DNA of 64,000 bases from assembly GCA_963513935.1 (NCBI GenBank), contig OY740765.1:145021618-145085617 (forward strand). Direction: 5' to 3'. How positions within the stretch are numbered: the first letter of the stretch is position 1; each line of letters opens with the position of its first letter. Positions 10,100-21,040 of this stretch are shown here, one piece after another. This DNA comes from Aphrophora alni (Eukaryota > Arthropoda > Insecta > Hemiptera > Aphrophoridae). The notes beneath the pieces were generated by a model that worked only from the letters and a program-made list of their open reading frames with translations, made no database searches and was not told the origin of the DNA. The position numbers and the translations under genes were made by a program.

Positions 10100-11345
10100 A
10101 CAACATAAAATTAGCTATTTGGGTTTAAACCTTTATGGCAAACAAGATTGAGTTAGGTGACAATCCACTTAAAGCAATAAACAATATGTTTGGTTATGTT
10201 GTAGTGGGACCCATCAGTAGTACCAAACCCTTTTCCACATGCTTCTGTTTTGTTTTTAGTCACAGCAGAAATAGATCTAATCCAGATATTATGGTAGTTA
10301 TTTTTACTGAAGAACCGCCTATAAAACACACCGTTTCTAAGGAAGATAGACTTTGTGAGGAATATTTTCTAAAACAGGTATATGCGACACACAAGGTAAA
10401 TATATTGTAAGCCTTCCTTTACAAGAAAATTCATCAAATTTAGGTGGGTCCTACACTAACGCACATTCTATACACTGGAGAATAAATTTCACCAAAACAT
10501 ATACTAAAACAAAATTATATTCCTTTCATGGAGGAATATATCATAATAGGCTACATAACAGTATTAGCACATATTTTGCTTCATGGTTTTCAACACTATG
10601 TTGTACCACATCATGCCGTTGTTAAGGGAAACAGCCCTACCACCAAACTAGAGTTGTTTTTGATTGTTCAGCCAAAACTATTAGTGGCAAATCCCTCAAC
10701 GAAATTCTTTATTGTGGGGAGAAAATAGAAAACCTAACCTAACCTACGTCATTGACCATTCCACAATACGTTATAATTAAATGCTCTATACTGTCTTTGA
10801 TAGCTAGGATTTTTGATCCCGTTGAATGGCTAACTCCAGTTATTTTTCATGCAAAATCTATCAAGTAACTCTGGACTTTGGGCGTTTCCCGGGATGACTC
10901 CATGCCAAACAACATAATGCAATTGTGGGGAAAATTCATTAATGATTTACCTGTGTTGAACAGTTAAACTAACATTAAATCGCTGCCTTTACCTATGTAA
11001 CACTATGAATAACCAATTACATGGTTATGCTGCTGTGATGTATGTACGCATTGTTGACAAAAACGATTTTGTCAAAACAAATCATCTCATCGCAATATCC
11101 AAAGTCTCCCCTCTAAAACACATTTCAATACCTAGACTTGAGTTATGTGCTGCTCACCAACACGCTGAATTAACTAACTAATAATTTGCAGTTAATTACT
11201 CCATATTACAAAATTAAGAAAATAGTTTGCTGGTCAGATCCGACAGTGACTCTTGCCTGGGTCGACATCCGCCTACAGAATCAAGGTTCAAGTTGTCAAC
11301 AGAGTCAGCCAGATATAAGAATGGCTCTCTCTGCAACACTGATTT
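10100..11345 (+). pseudogene. BEL/Pao retrotransposon pol remnant (protease end, reverse transcriptase, RNase H)
   Basis: Fragmented plus-strand frames match BEL/Pao pol in order. First is LGDNPLKAINNMFGYVVVGP (protease-RT linker). Then come KEDRLCEEYFLKQV and, one frame over, GKYIVSLPLQE. Next is YVVPHHAVVKG, then VVFDCSAKTISGKSLNEIL (reverse transcriptase entry). From 10800 the sequence reads IARIFDPVEWLTPVIFHAKS, and at about 11020-11160 an RNase H-like stretch, [16 protein letters not shown] then [13 protein letters not shown], then IVCWSDPTVTLAWV near 11220-11260. The RT core with the YxDD box is missing between 10735 and 10790, so the copy is internally deleted. Many stops and shifts make it dead. 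It has the same strand and superfamily as the gag remnant at 0.5-1.5 kb. Confidence 0.8.
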
Positions 11346-11539
11346 CATCTACCTACTTCTAGCAACCTGGCACACTGCGGTATAAGGGCTATCCCCTAAC
11401 AGCCTTACTAAACCATTCTTTTTACTTTTTGCTCTATAGAATTTCGGTAATATGATTATAAAAGGATGAAACATTACCATTACAATGATATATAACTCAT
11501 TCCGATACAATAATATATACTAGGATCAAAGTTAAATTG

Positions 11540-11870
11540 AAATAAATGTGATTTAGATCTGAAAAGCGTAGATCGAAAGATGAAGAAAGATACTATAGCA
11601 CAGACTCATTGTAGATTTGATAGACAGAAATATAGACTTGTGAAAATTAGACAAAGCATGACGTAAATTTGTGTTTCACAACTACGCAGTTGTTGCAGCG
11701 AAATATACAAACTTTGCCAATTATTGAATATTATTTATAATATTCATAGTAATTTGGTTACATGAATATGAATGTTTGGAACATTAGCTTTGCAACAGTA
11801 TATAACTTACAGTAGGATGATTCTTAGTGGGCGAAATATTAATTTTACAAAATTGATTTTGTGTTGTTTA
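11540..11870 (+). repeat. Dispersed repeat family, copy B
   Basis: Diverged relative of copy A: AGCGTAGATCGAAAGATG, then TGGAACATTAGCTTTGCAAC and AGTAGGATGATTCTTAGTGG line up in the same order with 9610-9900. No coding potential. Confidence 0.5.
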
Positions 11871-12099
11871 GCACTACAGGAACAGAAATCATCGACACAA
11901 AGTGTGCCAAATTGTTGTTTGGGGGTTGAAATAATTTTATTATAGTTAGTGGAAGTATTTGATTGATAATATTGTTTGTCAAAAGTTTTTAGATGTAAAT
12001 TGATAGTTTAGTGATAATTATATACAGTACTCATATAATTATAAATTATTAGATCATACATTTTCACTATTGATCCAGATGATTTTAAAGTTTTAGGTA

Positions 12100-12900
12100 T
12101 CAAAGAAATTTATCTCCTTTTCCCTTGATATCAATTTTAACTATCTTTTCTACCTCATAATTAGTGACACATGAGATAGTCAGCATCTAGTAGTATTGTT
12201 TCATATTCTTCTTTATATCTCGTTGTCTTAAACTGCCCAATGTTAGATATTTATAAGGCGAATGAGTATTATCTGTGTACTTATTATGAAAAAGGGAAGT
12301 TCTTACAACCTGATGAACTAGATCTTGATTTCCTTTAACTCAAAACCATCTTATTGGACCTAGCATTTGATGGAACAAAATGGAGTATTTTTGATATTTT
12401 TTTGTTGGCATTGAAAAAATGTCCTCTGTTATTTCTTTACGCTACAGTTAACATAGGATTTCCCATTGCCTGAATGTCAGTGAAAAACGTTACTTCTCTC
12501 CTTGTTGATTTCATCAAGCCATACTTTGAAGAAAGCCGGTTTTCCTCTGCAACTCATTCAGCATTAGTTATTTTCATTAACTTCAAATTCAAATTCATCA
12601 ATCGTGCCGTTAGATGGAGCACAGAGGAGTATTCATGCATGCATTTCTTTTTTACGGTAGAGATTTATTCATAACCAATCTGATTATACTTTCCAGTGGT
12701 CCATTGCTTGGAGGTCCATACCTTGAAATGTATTCCATTCCTTCCTAAGTCCAAACCGTATCAACTACAATTTTTAAATCCTGATATTTTGCTGAAAGAT
12801 TGAGCAAAACATGTGAGGTTGGCCCTTAAAAACATTTTTGTGGCTGTGGTGAATGATTGAACGCCCAGATTTTCATAACAAATATAATTATATGTTATTA
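12100..12900 (+). repeat. Direct duplication, copy 1
   Basis: From about 12197 (ATTGTTTCATATTCTTC) to about 12895 the sequence is almost identical to 13864-14565, offset about 1,668 bp. Upstream (12100-12195) the two copies still align but poorly. A 66-codon open frame (12474-12674) is present in both copies with one residue changed (Val/Ile), but it has no recognised similarity and I do not call it a gene. Confidence 0.75.
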
Positions 12901-13769
12901 TTTTTTTTCAAATATTGTACAATCTGTCCTAATGAAAGAGACCTCATAGGAATGATGAAAGAGAGGGATCTATCCCAAGACTACATTAAAAAATGTAGAT
13001 GCAGCTAGGTCCTCCGGGATTGCCAAGCTCGTACTCACTATAATGAGTTATTGAGGATACAACAAGAGACTGGATGATAAAGAATTAAGACAAAGATTTA
13101 ACCTGAAAATAGATTAAAGGTGGTTTAGATCCAGTAAGACTGCCTCGGGAACATGTATAAGGAAGCTCCTGAGGATTCTTCATATTTAATATTAAATGAT
13201 TTCTTTTTTAATTTGTCCAATGATTTTAAAACTAAAATAGTATTTAAATATTCTGTCAGGTGTTCAGGTCAACATTTAACCGGTTAATACTGTCACTCTG
13301 TTTGACATTTACAATCCATACAAGTAGAAACATTTTGCCTGATATCTGATGACCAACACTGCATGGACATAAATGATAAATATTACTACTCACTGGGCAT
13401 TTTTGACTTTGTCAATTTATCCCTATGTAGTTTATAAAGGGTTAATTTCAAGTGTTCTTTTTTATAATTTGTTTTATATTTTTGTTTTCTAATTAACACA
13501 TTCTATACAAAAATCATCAGAACTTTTCTACGTCACATTTATATTTGGAATGAATATAGTTTGTATATGTAGAGACATGCAGGTACTCTACATTCTTTGT
13601 ATACTACATATATCATAATTCTTTACAATGAAAAAGAAAACTTTACCATTTGCATATTTTATCAAACTGCCACAACATTCATAACTGGATATTCACTATA
13701 GCTTACAGGTCAATCTTTTATTTGATCTATAAATGTGTTGTTTGTACAAAATTTATTACTCCTTCTTAC
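12901..13769. other. Spacer between the two direct duplicates, no gene seen
   Basis: AT-rich spacer with no recognised frame. A TTAACCGG-like junction at about 13276 and GGGTTAA at about 13438 could bound a tiny TTAA-type element, but the ends match poorly. Confidence 0.3.
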
Positions 13770-14570
13770 TGTTTGTGCAACTTCTTATCAGCCATGTTTT
13801 AACTTCCTTTTCGACTTCATAGTTAGTGAAACATGTGGTAGTCATATTAATATGAAACTATTATTGTTTCATATTCTTCTTTATATCTCGTTGTCTTAAA
13901 CTGCCCAATGTTAGATGTTTATAAGGCGAATGAGTATTATCTGTGTACTTATTATGAAAAAGGGAAGTTCTTACAACCTGATGAACTAGATCTTGATTTC
14001 CTTTAACTCAAAACCATCTTATTGGACCTAGCATTTGATGGAACAAAATGGAGTATTTTTGATATTTTTTTGTTGGCATTGAAAAAATGTCCTCTGTTAT
14101 TTCTTTACGCTACAGTTAACATAGGATTTCCCATTGCCTGAATGTCAGTGAAAAACGTTACTTCTCTCCTTGTTGATTTCATCAAGCCATACTTTGAAGA
14201 AAGCCGGTTTTCCTCTGCAACTCATTCAGCATTAGTTATTTTCATTAACTTCAAATTCAAATTCATCAATCGTGCCATTAGATGGAGCACAGAGGAGTAT
14301 TCATGCATGCATTTCTTTTTTACGGTAGAGATTTATTCATAACCAATCTGATTATACTTTCCAGTGGTCCATTGCCTGGAGGTCCATACCTTGAAATGTA
14401 TTCCATTCCTTCCTAAGTCCAAACCGTATCAACTACAATTTTTAAATCCTGGTATTTTGTTGAGAGATTGGGCAAAACATGTACAGTTGGCCCTTAAAAA
14501 CATTTTTGTGGCTGTGGTGAATGATTGAACGCCCAGGTTTTCATAACAAATATAATTATATATTATTATT
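13770..14570 (+). repeat. Direct duplication, copy 2
   Basis: Second copy of the 0.7-kb duplicated segment; near identity over 13864-14565 with a diverged upstream shoulder. The sharp change from high to low identity inside one duplication suggests partial gene conversion, or a recent copy of an older repeat. Confidence 0.75.
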
Positions 14571-15953
14571 TTTATCATAGAAACAGCACACAATTTTATG
14601 ACTTATCCACAACCACAATATGACTTTTTTTTATCAATAATGAAAACGTATGATGCAATAATTTATAATTAGCTGTTATTTAGTTTGAGTATTCCATGTA
14701 ATTACCATAAACTACCAATTTACTAAGTACCATCCCCACTTTGATCTATTAATGAAAGTTAATAGCTCAGCATTATAATTCTGACAATAAATAACTAAGC
14801 GATTAGAAATTAAACCAAGACTATTTCTACCCCATAAATATCTTACTAAAGTAGGTAAATTTTGGAAAAGTTAACTTTCCTGTAACAAAAGTTTTCAACT
14901 AAGTTGGATCTAAGAAGTACAAGTTACAATTATTTAAACACGACTGAGCACACAAATACAAATTTCATGTAGGAATTGAGTTTTCTGAATTTCTTGTTCC
15001 ATAGCTCCATTTTGAATGGACTTCGTTAATATAAAAATTAAAATATGTTCAATATATAAATTGATAAATTAAAGTAATTACACTACAGTTAAAAACATAG
15101 TTCAGTTAAATAGTTGTACTTTGTTTTAAGAATGGAACTAATCTCTAAACGTGTTGACTTGAAAGATTCAGTAAGTCAATGTTTAACAATTGATGATGAA
15201 TCTCCTAATCCTCAGTTTCCTATTTCAACTTCCGAAGAAAACAACTGCATCAATGTTCTTCCATGTTGTTTGGTGCTTTTCAACATTTCATAATCTGCAA
15301 ACAGTTTTAGATTCATTACAAAGTTTATATTAATATTTGAGAGATAAATATGTATTTTTTCTACTAACATCCCCACATTATGCCTGTTAGTAACACAATA
15401 AACAGTAATCAAAAAGCCATAGGATTACTTAAACAAATCAAAACTGTAGCCATCAGAAAAAACATAAAATCATCAAACCAAAGATATAAACCATTTTTTC
15501 CCTTTCATTTTAATAATAGTGCTGACATTTTAATCTTATACATCGTACAGCAATGTCAGTGTTTAATAATATAATGATAACATCAATATCATTATAGCCT
15601 ATATATAACACATTAGTATTACAACACACTCAGATATCAATAATAATTCTACTCTATTCTGTACTAGGGTGGGCTATATATTACTGTAGATAGGCCTCAT
15701 GGGACTATTCTTCCCACCATCTTATTCAGAGAATAATATGCTAATTAAATACTACCAATTCCCATGCCTTCCTTTCCTTTTGATATCAGGTAAGGCAATC
15801 TCTTGTAGCTCCTCCACATTCAGTATATTCACACAGTATGTGTGTGTGTTAGTATATTATATATGTTAGTATATATATATATCAATACCCATTGAGTAAG
15901 TATTATTAATTATATCTTTTTAAATTTCATGTCGAAATAGTATTTTTGTAATA
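14571..15953. other. AT-rich sequence, no gene seen
   Basis: Nothing recognisable apart from short TA/TG-rich simple repeats near 15838-15885. Short open frames on both strands lack similarity. Confidence 0.35.
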
Positions 15954-16611
15954 CAGTAGAACTCCAATTATCCGGATCAGATTGAGAAAAATTTAAAAAA
16001 TAGGATTTTTAAAGGCACATCGTCCTGTGAGCAATAATATGCAGAAATCGTGCGTAGTAGTTGACCCTTCTAACTGCGAATATAGTATAGCGATAGCGGA
16101 TGGTGTGGGGGGGAGGGGGAGCGATGACTCACACTGCCTCGCCACCCTGCTACTGTCACTCACTACAGTCTATTAATAGTCAGTCGGCCAGTGCTTCTTC
16201 AACCTGTCGGGTGAATTGATATGACTTTTTCGTGTTCCTTAGTGTTTTGATTATCGTATGCAGTACTACAATGAGTTCTAATAGGAACGTGTGGTGTTAT
16301 CGTTGGCCGGTAAAATAAAAATTATCGAAAAGTTGGACAAAGGTGTATCGGGTAAACATTTAGCCAAGGTGTACAAAGTGGGAACATCAACAATATCGGA
16401 CATAAAAAAATATTAAAAAAAAAAAAATGTAAACATTGTCATTAATATTGTTTTTTATTAATAAATACCGTAAATGTTCTCTATTTTGTTTTGTTTACAT
16501 TTTTTCCTAAAAACGGGCTTTTTTCGAGAAAAATCAAATTACTGTATCCGGATTTTTGATTATCTGGATCGGGTATGGTCCCAATTAATCTGGATAATTG
16601 GAGTTCTACTG
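15954..16611 (+). mobile_element. Tigger/pogo-like internal-deletion element (MITE) with TA duplication
   Basis: The left end CAGTAGAACTCCAATTATCC and the right end GGATAATTGGAGTTCTACTG are inverted repeats (about 24 bp), flanked by TA (15952-15953 and 16612-16613). CAGTAGAAC-type ends are typical of Tigger/pogo elements. At 658 bp it has lost nearly all of its transposase but keeps the N-terminal helix-turn-helix. Confidence 0.88.
16271..16415 (+). pseudogene. Remnant N-terminal helix-turn-helix of a Tigger transposase
   Basis: ATG at 16271 opens MSSNRN and, after a one-base loss near 16289, the shifted frame reads VVLSLAGKIKIIEKLDKGVS then KHLAKVYKVGTSTISDIKK, the classic pogo/CENP-B HTH that binds the element's ends. 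It stops at a TAA in an A-rich tract, where the internal deletion joins. The catalytic part is absent. Confidence 0.8.
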
Positions 16612-16613
16612 TA

Positions 16614-17469
16614 TTGTAAATAATATTATCTACAATACCACATTTTTCATTGGGAGTTTGGATAGATACTTGCATCCTTTTATAATATAAATACTGTAGG
16701 AAATTGATGTTGTTTTTAAACATACCTAACAAAACAAGTTCACAATAACAGAAATAAACCTTGCCACGCATTAGGCCTAGGCACAATATGTCATTTAGTA
16801 CACTAAGCAAGCCTGCGCAAAACGGTAATTTCAAGTTGAGAAAGAATAATCTAAAATAACTCTATGACGTATAAGGTGATACCATATGAAAGATCTAAAT
16901 TTCATCTTCCTAATAGTGTAAAGATCGGTTACAAAATATCAATGTAAGTAATCGATATATCCTATTTAGTAAACTGCACCGAATGAAAAATGAGATGGTT
17001 CTGTTTGGTTACTACTTTGGTAAACTGGATATATCTTGCGATATATGAGATAGAAAAATTTGTAAGGCACAGATTGAAAGAGAAAGAAAAATACTATATA
17101 ATATTGTCAACTTGTGGTAAAATAATAAAAGAATAAAATATGTATAAAATGAGATGAATCGAACTATTCTCATTGTGAACAGTATAAAGTATCAAGTGTC
17201 GACGAACTTATTTTGCATTACTACAAGCGGGAGTGACCCTGATAAATTATTGTTGCTAATTTAGTTGTTTTGAATAGCTCTTATGTTTCGTATAATATAC
17301 ATGCCATTTGTAATTGTAAATGAGTTTAAATAAAATAATAATGTACTGTAGTTTCAATTCATAATTTCAGGGAGTCCAGTGGTCTAGACTCAAAAAGCAT
17401 ACTTCAAGGATTTCAAGGCTTGAATTAAAAATAATCAAGGCTCTCATTGACGAATTATTACTGCTTTAA
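16614..17469. other. AT-rich sequence, no gene seen
   Basis: Contains a fragment (about 17060-17115) related to the start of the dispersed repeat family seen at 9220 and 11570, and a TTAA at 17466-17469 used by the next element. The minus-strand frame 16481-16834 overlaps the MITE end and has no similarity. Confidence 0.35.
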
Positions 17470-18519
17470 CCTGTTGATGAGTGCGAACGTCCCAAATAGC
17501 CACCAGCTGGTTAGTAAGTATTTACAAGAAAATTGTTGTCAAGGAGTAAGAAAAAAAAATTTGAAAATAGTTGTTTTATTGGTTACAAATGTATAATAAT
17601 AATATCATATTGAGTTAAAAACTTGTAAGAAAAAAAATTTACACTGATAAATTTTTTTACTGATAGCGGTATCCCATTGTCGGCGGCATAAAAACACCGC
17701 GGCATTGTCACCCGTCGGTATAGCAGATATACACAGACAAAAACGTTTGATGGGCCGCTTTTTTTCCACGAATCAATTTAGTATAGCCTACATTATGGAA
17801 AATATAACATTTCATTTCAGTTTTCTTGGAAGCGTATGTTGGTTTCGTTTACTGATAGCGGTATCCCATTGTCGGCGGCATAAAAACACCGTGGCATTGT
17901 CACCCGTTGGTATAGCAGACATACCCAGACAAAAACGTTTGATGGGTCGCTTTTTTTCCACGAATCAATTTAGTATAGCCTACATTATGGAAAATATAAC
18001 ATTTCTTTTCAGTTTTCTTGGAAGCGTGTGTTGGTTTCGTTTAAGACGCGGTTAAATGTGTCAAAAGACTAGACAGAGGGTAATCTGTAAAAAAGCTTTG
18101 TAGTGTTTAATTTTTCATGTTTGATGTATAATATACTTAACATAATATAATGATACAAATCACTTATACTAGACAAGGAACATAGGCACAGGTGTGTGTA
18201 GGGGGGAAACAACCGCGGAGAAGACGATGCAACCGCCTACATTTACGCGCATGGTGAATTCTCCTGAAACCACGCCCCCTGGAGTTGTCCTGCCTTACAA
18301 TTGTGAAAAACCCGATTTCATGTGTTCTTAATACTATTTCTTGTTGAATTGTGACAACACAATAAGCCATGACTAATTTGTTTTATGATAAATACTTTTA
18401 TTGCTCAGACGTAACCTAAAACGTTCCGGAACGTCCATACTCATTTACGCAAACAGCACAGAGGACGTTCAAGAACAGTTGTACTCGTTAATCGGTATTT
18501 TCCTGTACTCTTCAACAGG
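17470..18519. mobile_element. Non-autonomous piggyBac-like element with TTAA at both ends
   Basis: The left end CCTGTTGATGAGTGCGAACG and the right end ...GTACTCTTCAACAGG are imperfect inverted repeats, and exact TTAA tetranucleotides stand at 17466-17469 and 18520-18523, the hallmark of piggyBac-type integration. A second GAACGTCC motif lies deeper at both ends. No transposase is encoded. The middle carries a duplicated ~190-bp block also found in the pogo-type MITE at 45463-46763. Confidence 0.65.
17659..18056 (+). repeat. Tandem pair of ~190-bp units with GC-rich motif
   Basis: Two adjacent units start at ACTGATAGCGGTATCCCATT (about 17659 and 17850) and continue through GGGCCGC/GGGTCGC and TTTTCTTGGAAGCG. 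The same unit appears in 46150-46470. The last part before 18100 corresponds to a decayed pogo-type HTH coding segment (compare 46455-46531). Confidence 0.75.
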
Positions 18520-18523
18520 TTAA

Positions 18524-20577
18524 TATATACTGTAGGCGATATCTCAAAAATCAAAATCAAGATAAAACAGGATTTTCACAAAATTTAAATCGACTATAAT
18601 TTAGTGTTTATTTTATAAAATAATTTAAATAATTAAAATAATATGATTATAGAACTCATAATTTTTATTTATGAAAATAACACTTTTAGAAATTCCAATA
18701 CGAAATTTATAATAAATCATATTTATATTTTTAAATAAAAATTTTAATGAATTTTATTAATTAAAATAGAACACTTTTAGGTTCAAAATGTATTCTGTTT
18801 TATAATATATAGAAGAAAACCACATATAAGCAGTCACTTCATTCGTAGACACATTTTCATTTTAGAAGTACAACGAATGTACAATTTCAAAAGAAAATTT
18901 GAAAAGTAAAAATCAAAATGTTCTATTATTATTTACTTGTTCATTTGAAGAACATGTTGTATAAATGGTTTATAAATAACAATTCAAAAGATTAAAAATT
19001 TCGGAAATGAATATTTTAGAAGAAAATGGAGTTAAATAACATACAAAGTCAAGGTTACGCAGTGTCCATATGTAATGTTTGCATTTTTCTATCGTCGATT
19101 ATGTAATATAAAATAAAAATATATAATTTAACCGACTTTAAACATTCCAACACAAATAGCATAATGTAAATAGTGTAGTCTACATTTGATGTTGCATATA
19201 AAACGAAACGATGATAAGGAAAGAGTGATTCGGAAAGGCAATGGATTAAATAGATTGTCCATCAGGTAAAGGCCTAATCCGCCAATCAGCAGGTTTGAAG
19301 ATCAATGCTAGAGGATCAACACTAAGGTAGATAACTGGTATTGAAATAACCACACTAACACTTGGTACTGAAGTTCTTAACTTTTCTGGTTTTCCAGCCT
19401 ACGTTTCCAAAAATTCTGTCGTTTTTCATAACATTTTCACTAAAATTTAAAATTTTAGAGTGTACAGCATTAATATGAATGTTGAATTTATAAAATATGC
19501 ACAAAGTTCTGCCGTTTACAAAAAGGTAATGAAATTAAATATATTTATTTGAAAATATATAATGTTCAAATGGTCATAACTCAAAAAATTGTTCATAATT
19601 TATATTTAACGTTGAATTTTAATACATTTATTTCACTGTATAAGTTAGTGTACACTGCTGTTTGCCCCACTTACAAAAAGTCTGGGTGTATTTTACAAAT
19701 GATATATATATATATATATATATATATATCATTTGTAAAATACGTTTTTGTATATGTAACATAAATATTAAATAGTCAGTATCTCCAATAATTTAATTGC
19801 CTGATGCCACTATTTAAAAAATAATAGTAACATTAAATCATTATAAATAGCTATCGTAGTACAAGTGTAATGTAATTTAGATTACGATGAATGAGGATGA
19901 AGATAATACATATGCCTATAGGGGGGGGGGGATTATGAAGAGTGATAAAAGAAGAACTTAAAATAGCAAAAGGTGTAATCAAAGTTACTCCTTTCTCCCT
20001 CTCACTCTACACAGGAAGTAGTTCTTCCATTTATATTAGAACAAAATGGATGTTCTATAATGTTTGAATCACGCTATATTGTATTTATGTAGTTTTATTT
20101 TACAAACTTTATGAATATAAATTATATTTCTTTTATATTATCTTTTGTCAATATGTACTTTTACCAAGAGTAAAACCTTGGCAAAGAGTAGTGGTAGTAG
20201 TAAATTGTTTTAACAAACAGTGAAAAACATTGCACAAACTTTCATACTTCACTGATCCACAAAACTAAATAAAAACCACCCAAAATGTCAGTAAATATTA
20301 AAGATAAACCATTGACATTGTTATTGGGGAAATATTTAGATATTAAATAGGATTTAAACTTGCTTAGCTTCTGTCGTAAATGTGTCCTCAGTTTAATGGT
20401 GGTAAAGAAGTTTTTAATGGTAGTCAAGGTTCTTTTCTTTCTTTTTTTTTGGGGTAATTATTCCTAAACCATTTTTCCCCCCCTCTGTTTAAATTTAGCA
20501 CACGGAATTGGGCCAATAATCTTTACATAACATTTAAAGGAACAAAAAGGCCTACTTTAGGAATTTTTAATGACCTA
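18524..20577. other. AT-rich sequence, no gene seen
   Basis: Long AT-rich non-coding stretch with a G-run near 19920 and a perfect palindrome at 19688-19743. No frame with recognisable similarity. Confidence 0.4.
19688..19743. repeat. Perfect 56-bp palindrome around a TA run
   Basis: GTATTTTACAAATGATA is followed by an alternating TA tract and then the exact reverse complement, ending ATTTGTAAAATAC. It can extrude as a cruciform. It probably arose by expansion of a TA microsatellite inside an inverted repeat. Confidence 0.85.
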
Positions 20578-21040
20578 TTATAGGGTTTAACCCTCCAACT
20601 GGTGATCGACCACTTTTTGCCTTAAAAGTGGTCGCTTCATTAGTCACGGCTCACTTCACCAACTAAAAAACACATATTTTGCCATTCAACGTTACGCCCA
20701 CTTAAAATTGTCCCATCGCAATAAATAAAATACCGTTGGAAAGCTAATGTTCCGTAGATGCATAATCATGGAAAAAAAATACCACAAAACGTTATAAATA
20801 ATATTCCAAAAATTGGTGAATTTCACGTATTTTTGTAGCGTAAAATCGTAAATTTCAACTCTGCGCCTTTTCGTAAAACGCGGCTCCATTTTTCCTGATA
20901 TGATTACAACTCTATTTTTCTGTCATTTAAGTCAACTAAAACACTGTTATATAGATCACATGTTTCTCTTTATAACCGTAGATTACAAATTATTCTGCGT
21001 CTAACAGATCCAGAGATATTCGTACTTGAACATAGAACAA
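20578..21040 (-). repeat. Dispersed repeat family, copy C (inverted)
   Basis: On the minus strand this matches copy A (9600-10010): GGAACATTAGCTTTCCAACG and TTTATTTATTGCGATGGGAC are shared almost exactly. The plus-strand left end is GGGTTTAACCCTCCAACTGG, matching the right end of copy A in reverse. Confidence 0.6.

Noticed and set aside
12474..12674. 66-codon frame repeated almost unchanged at 14142-14342
   Set aside because: Its conservation is explained by the recent 0.7-kb DNA duplication; there is no motif, and the surrounding sequence is equally conserved.
13270..13450. Small TTAA-bounded element
   Set aside because: The putative ends (CCGGTTAATACTG versus CCCTTTATAAAC in reverse) do not match well enough to be inverted repeats.
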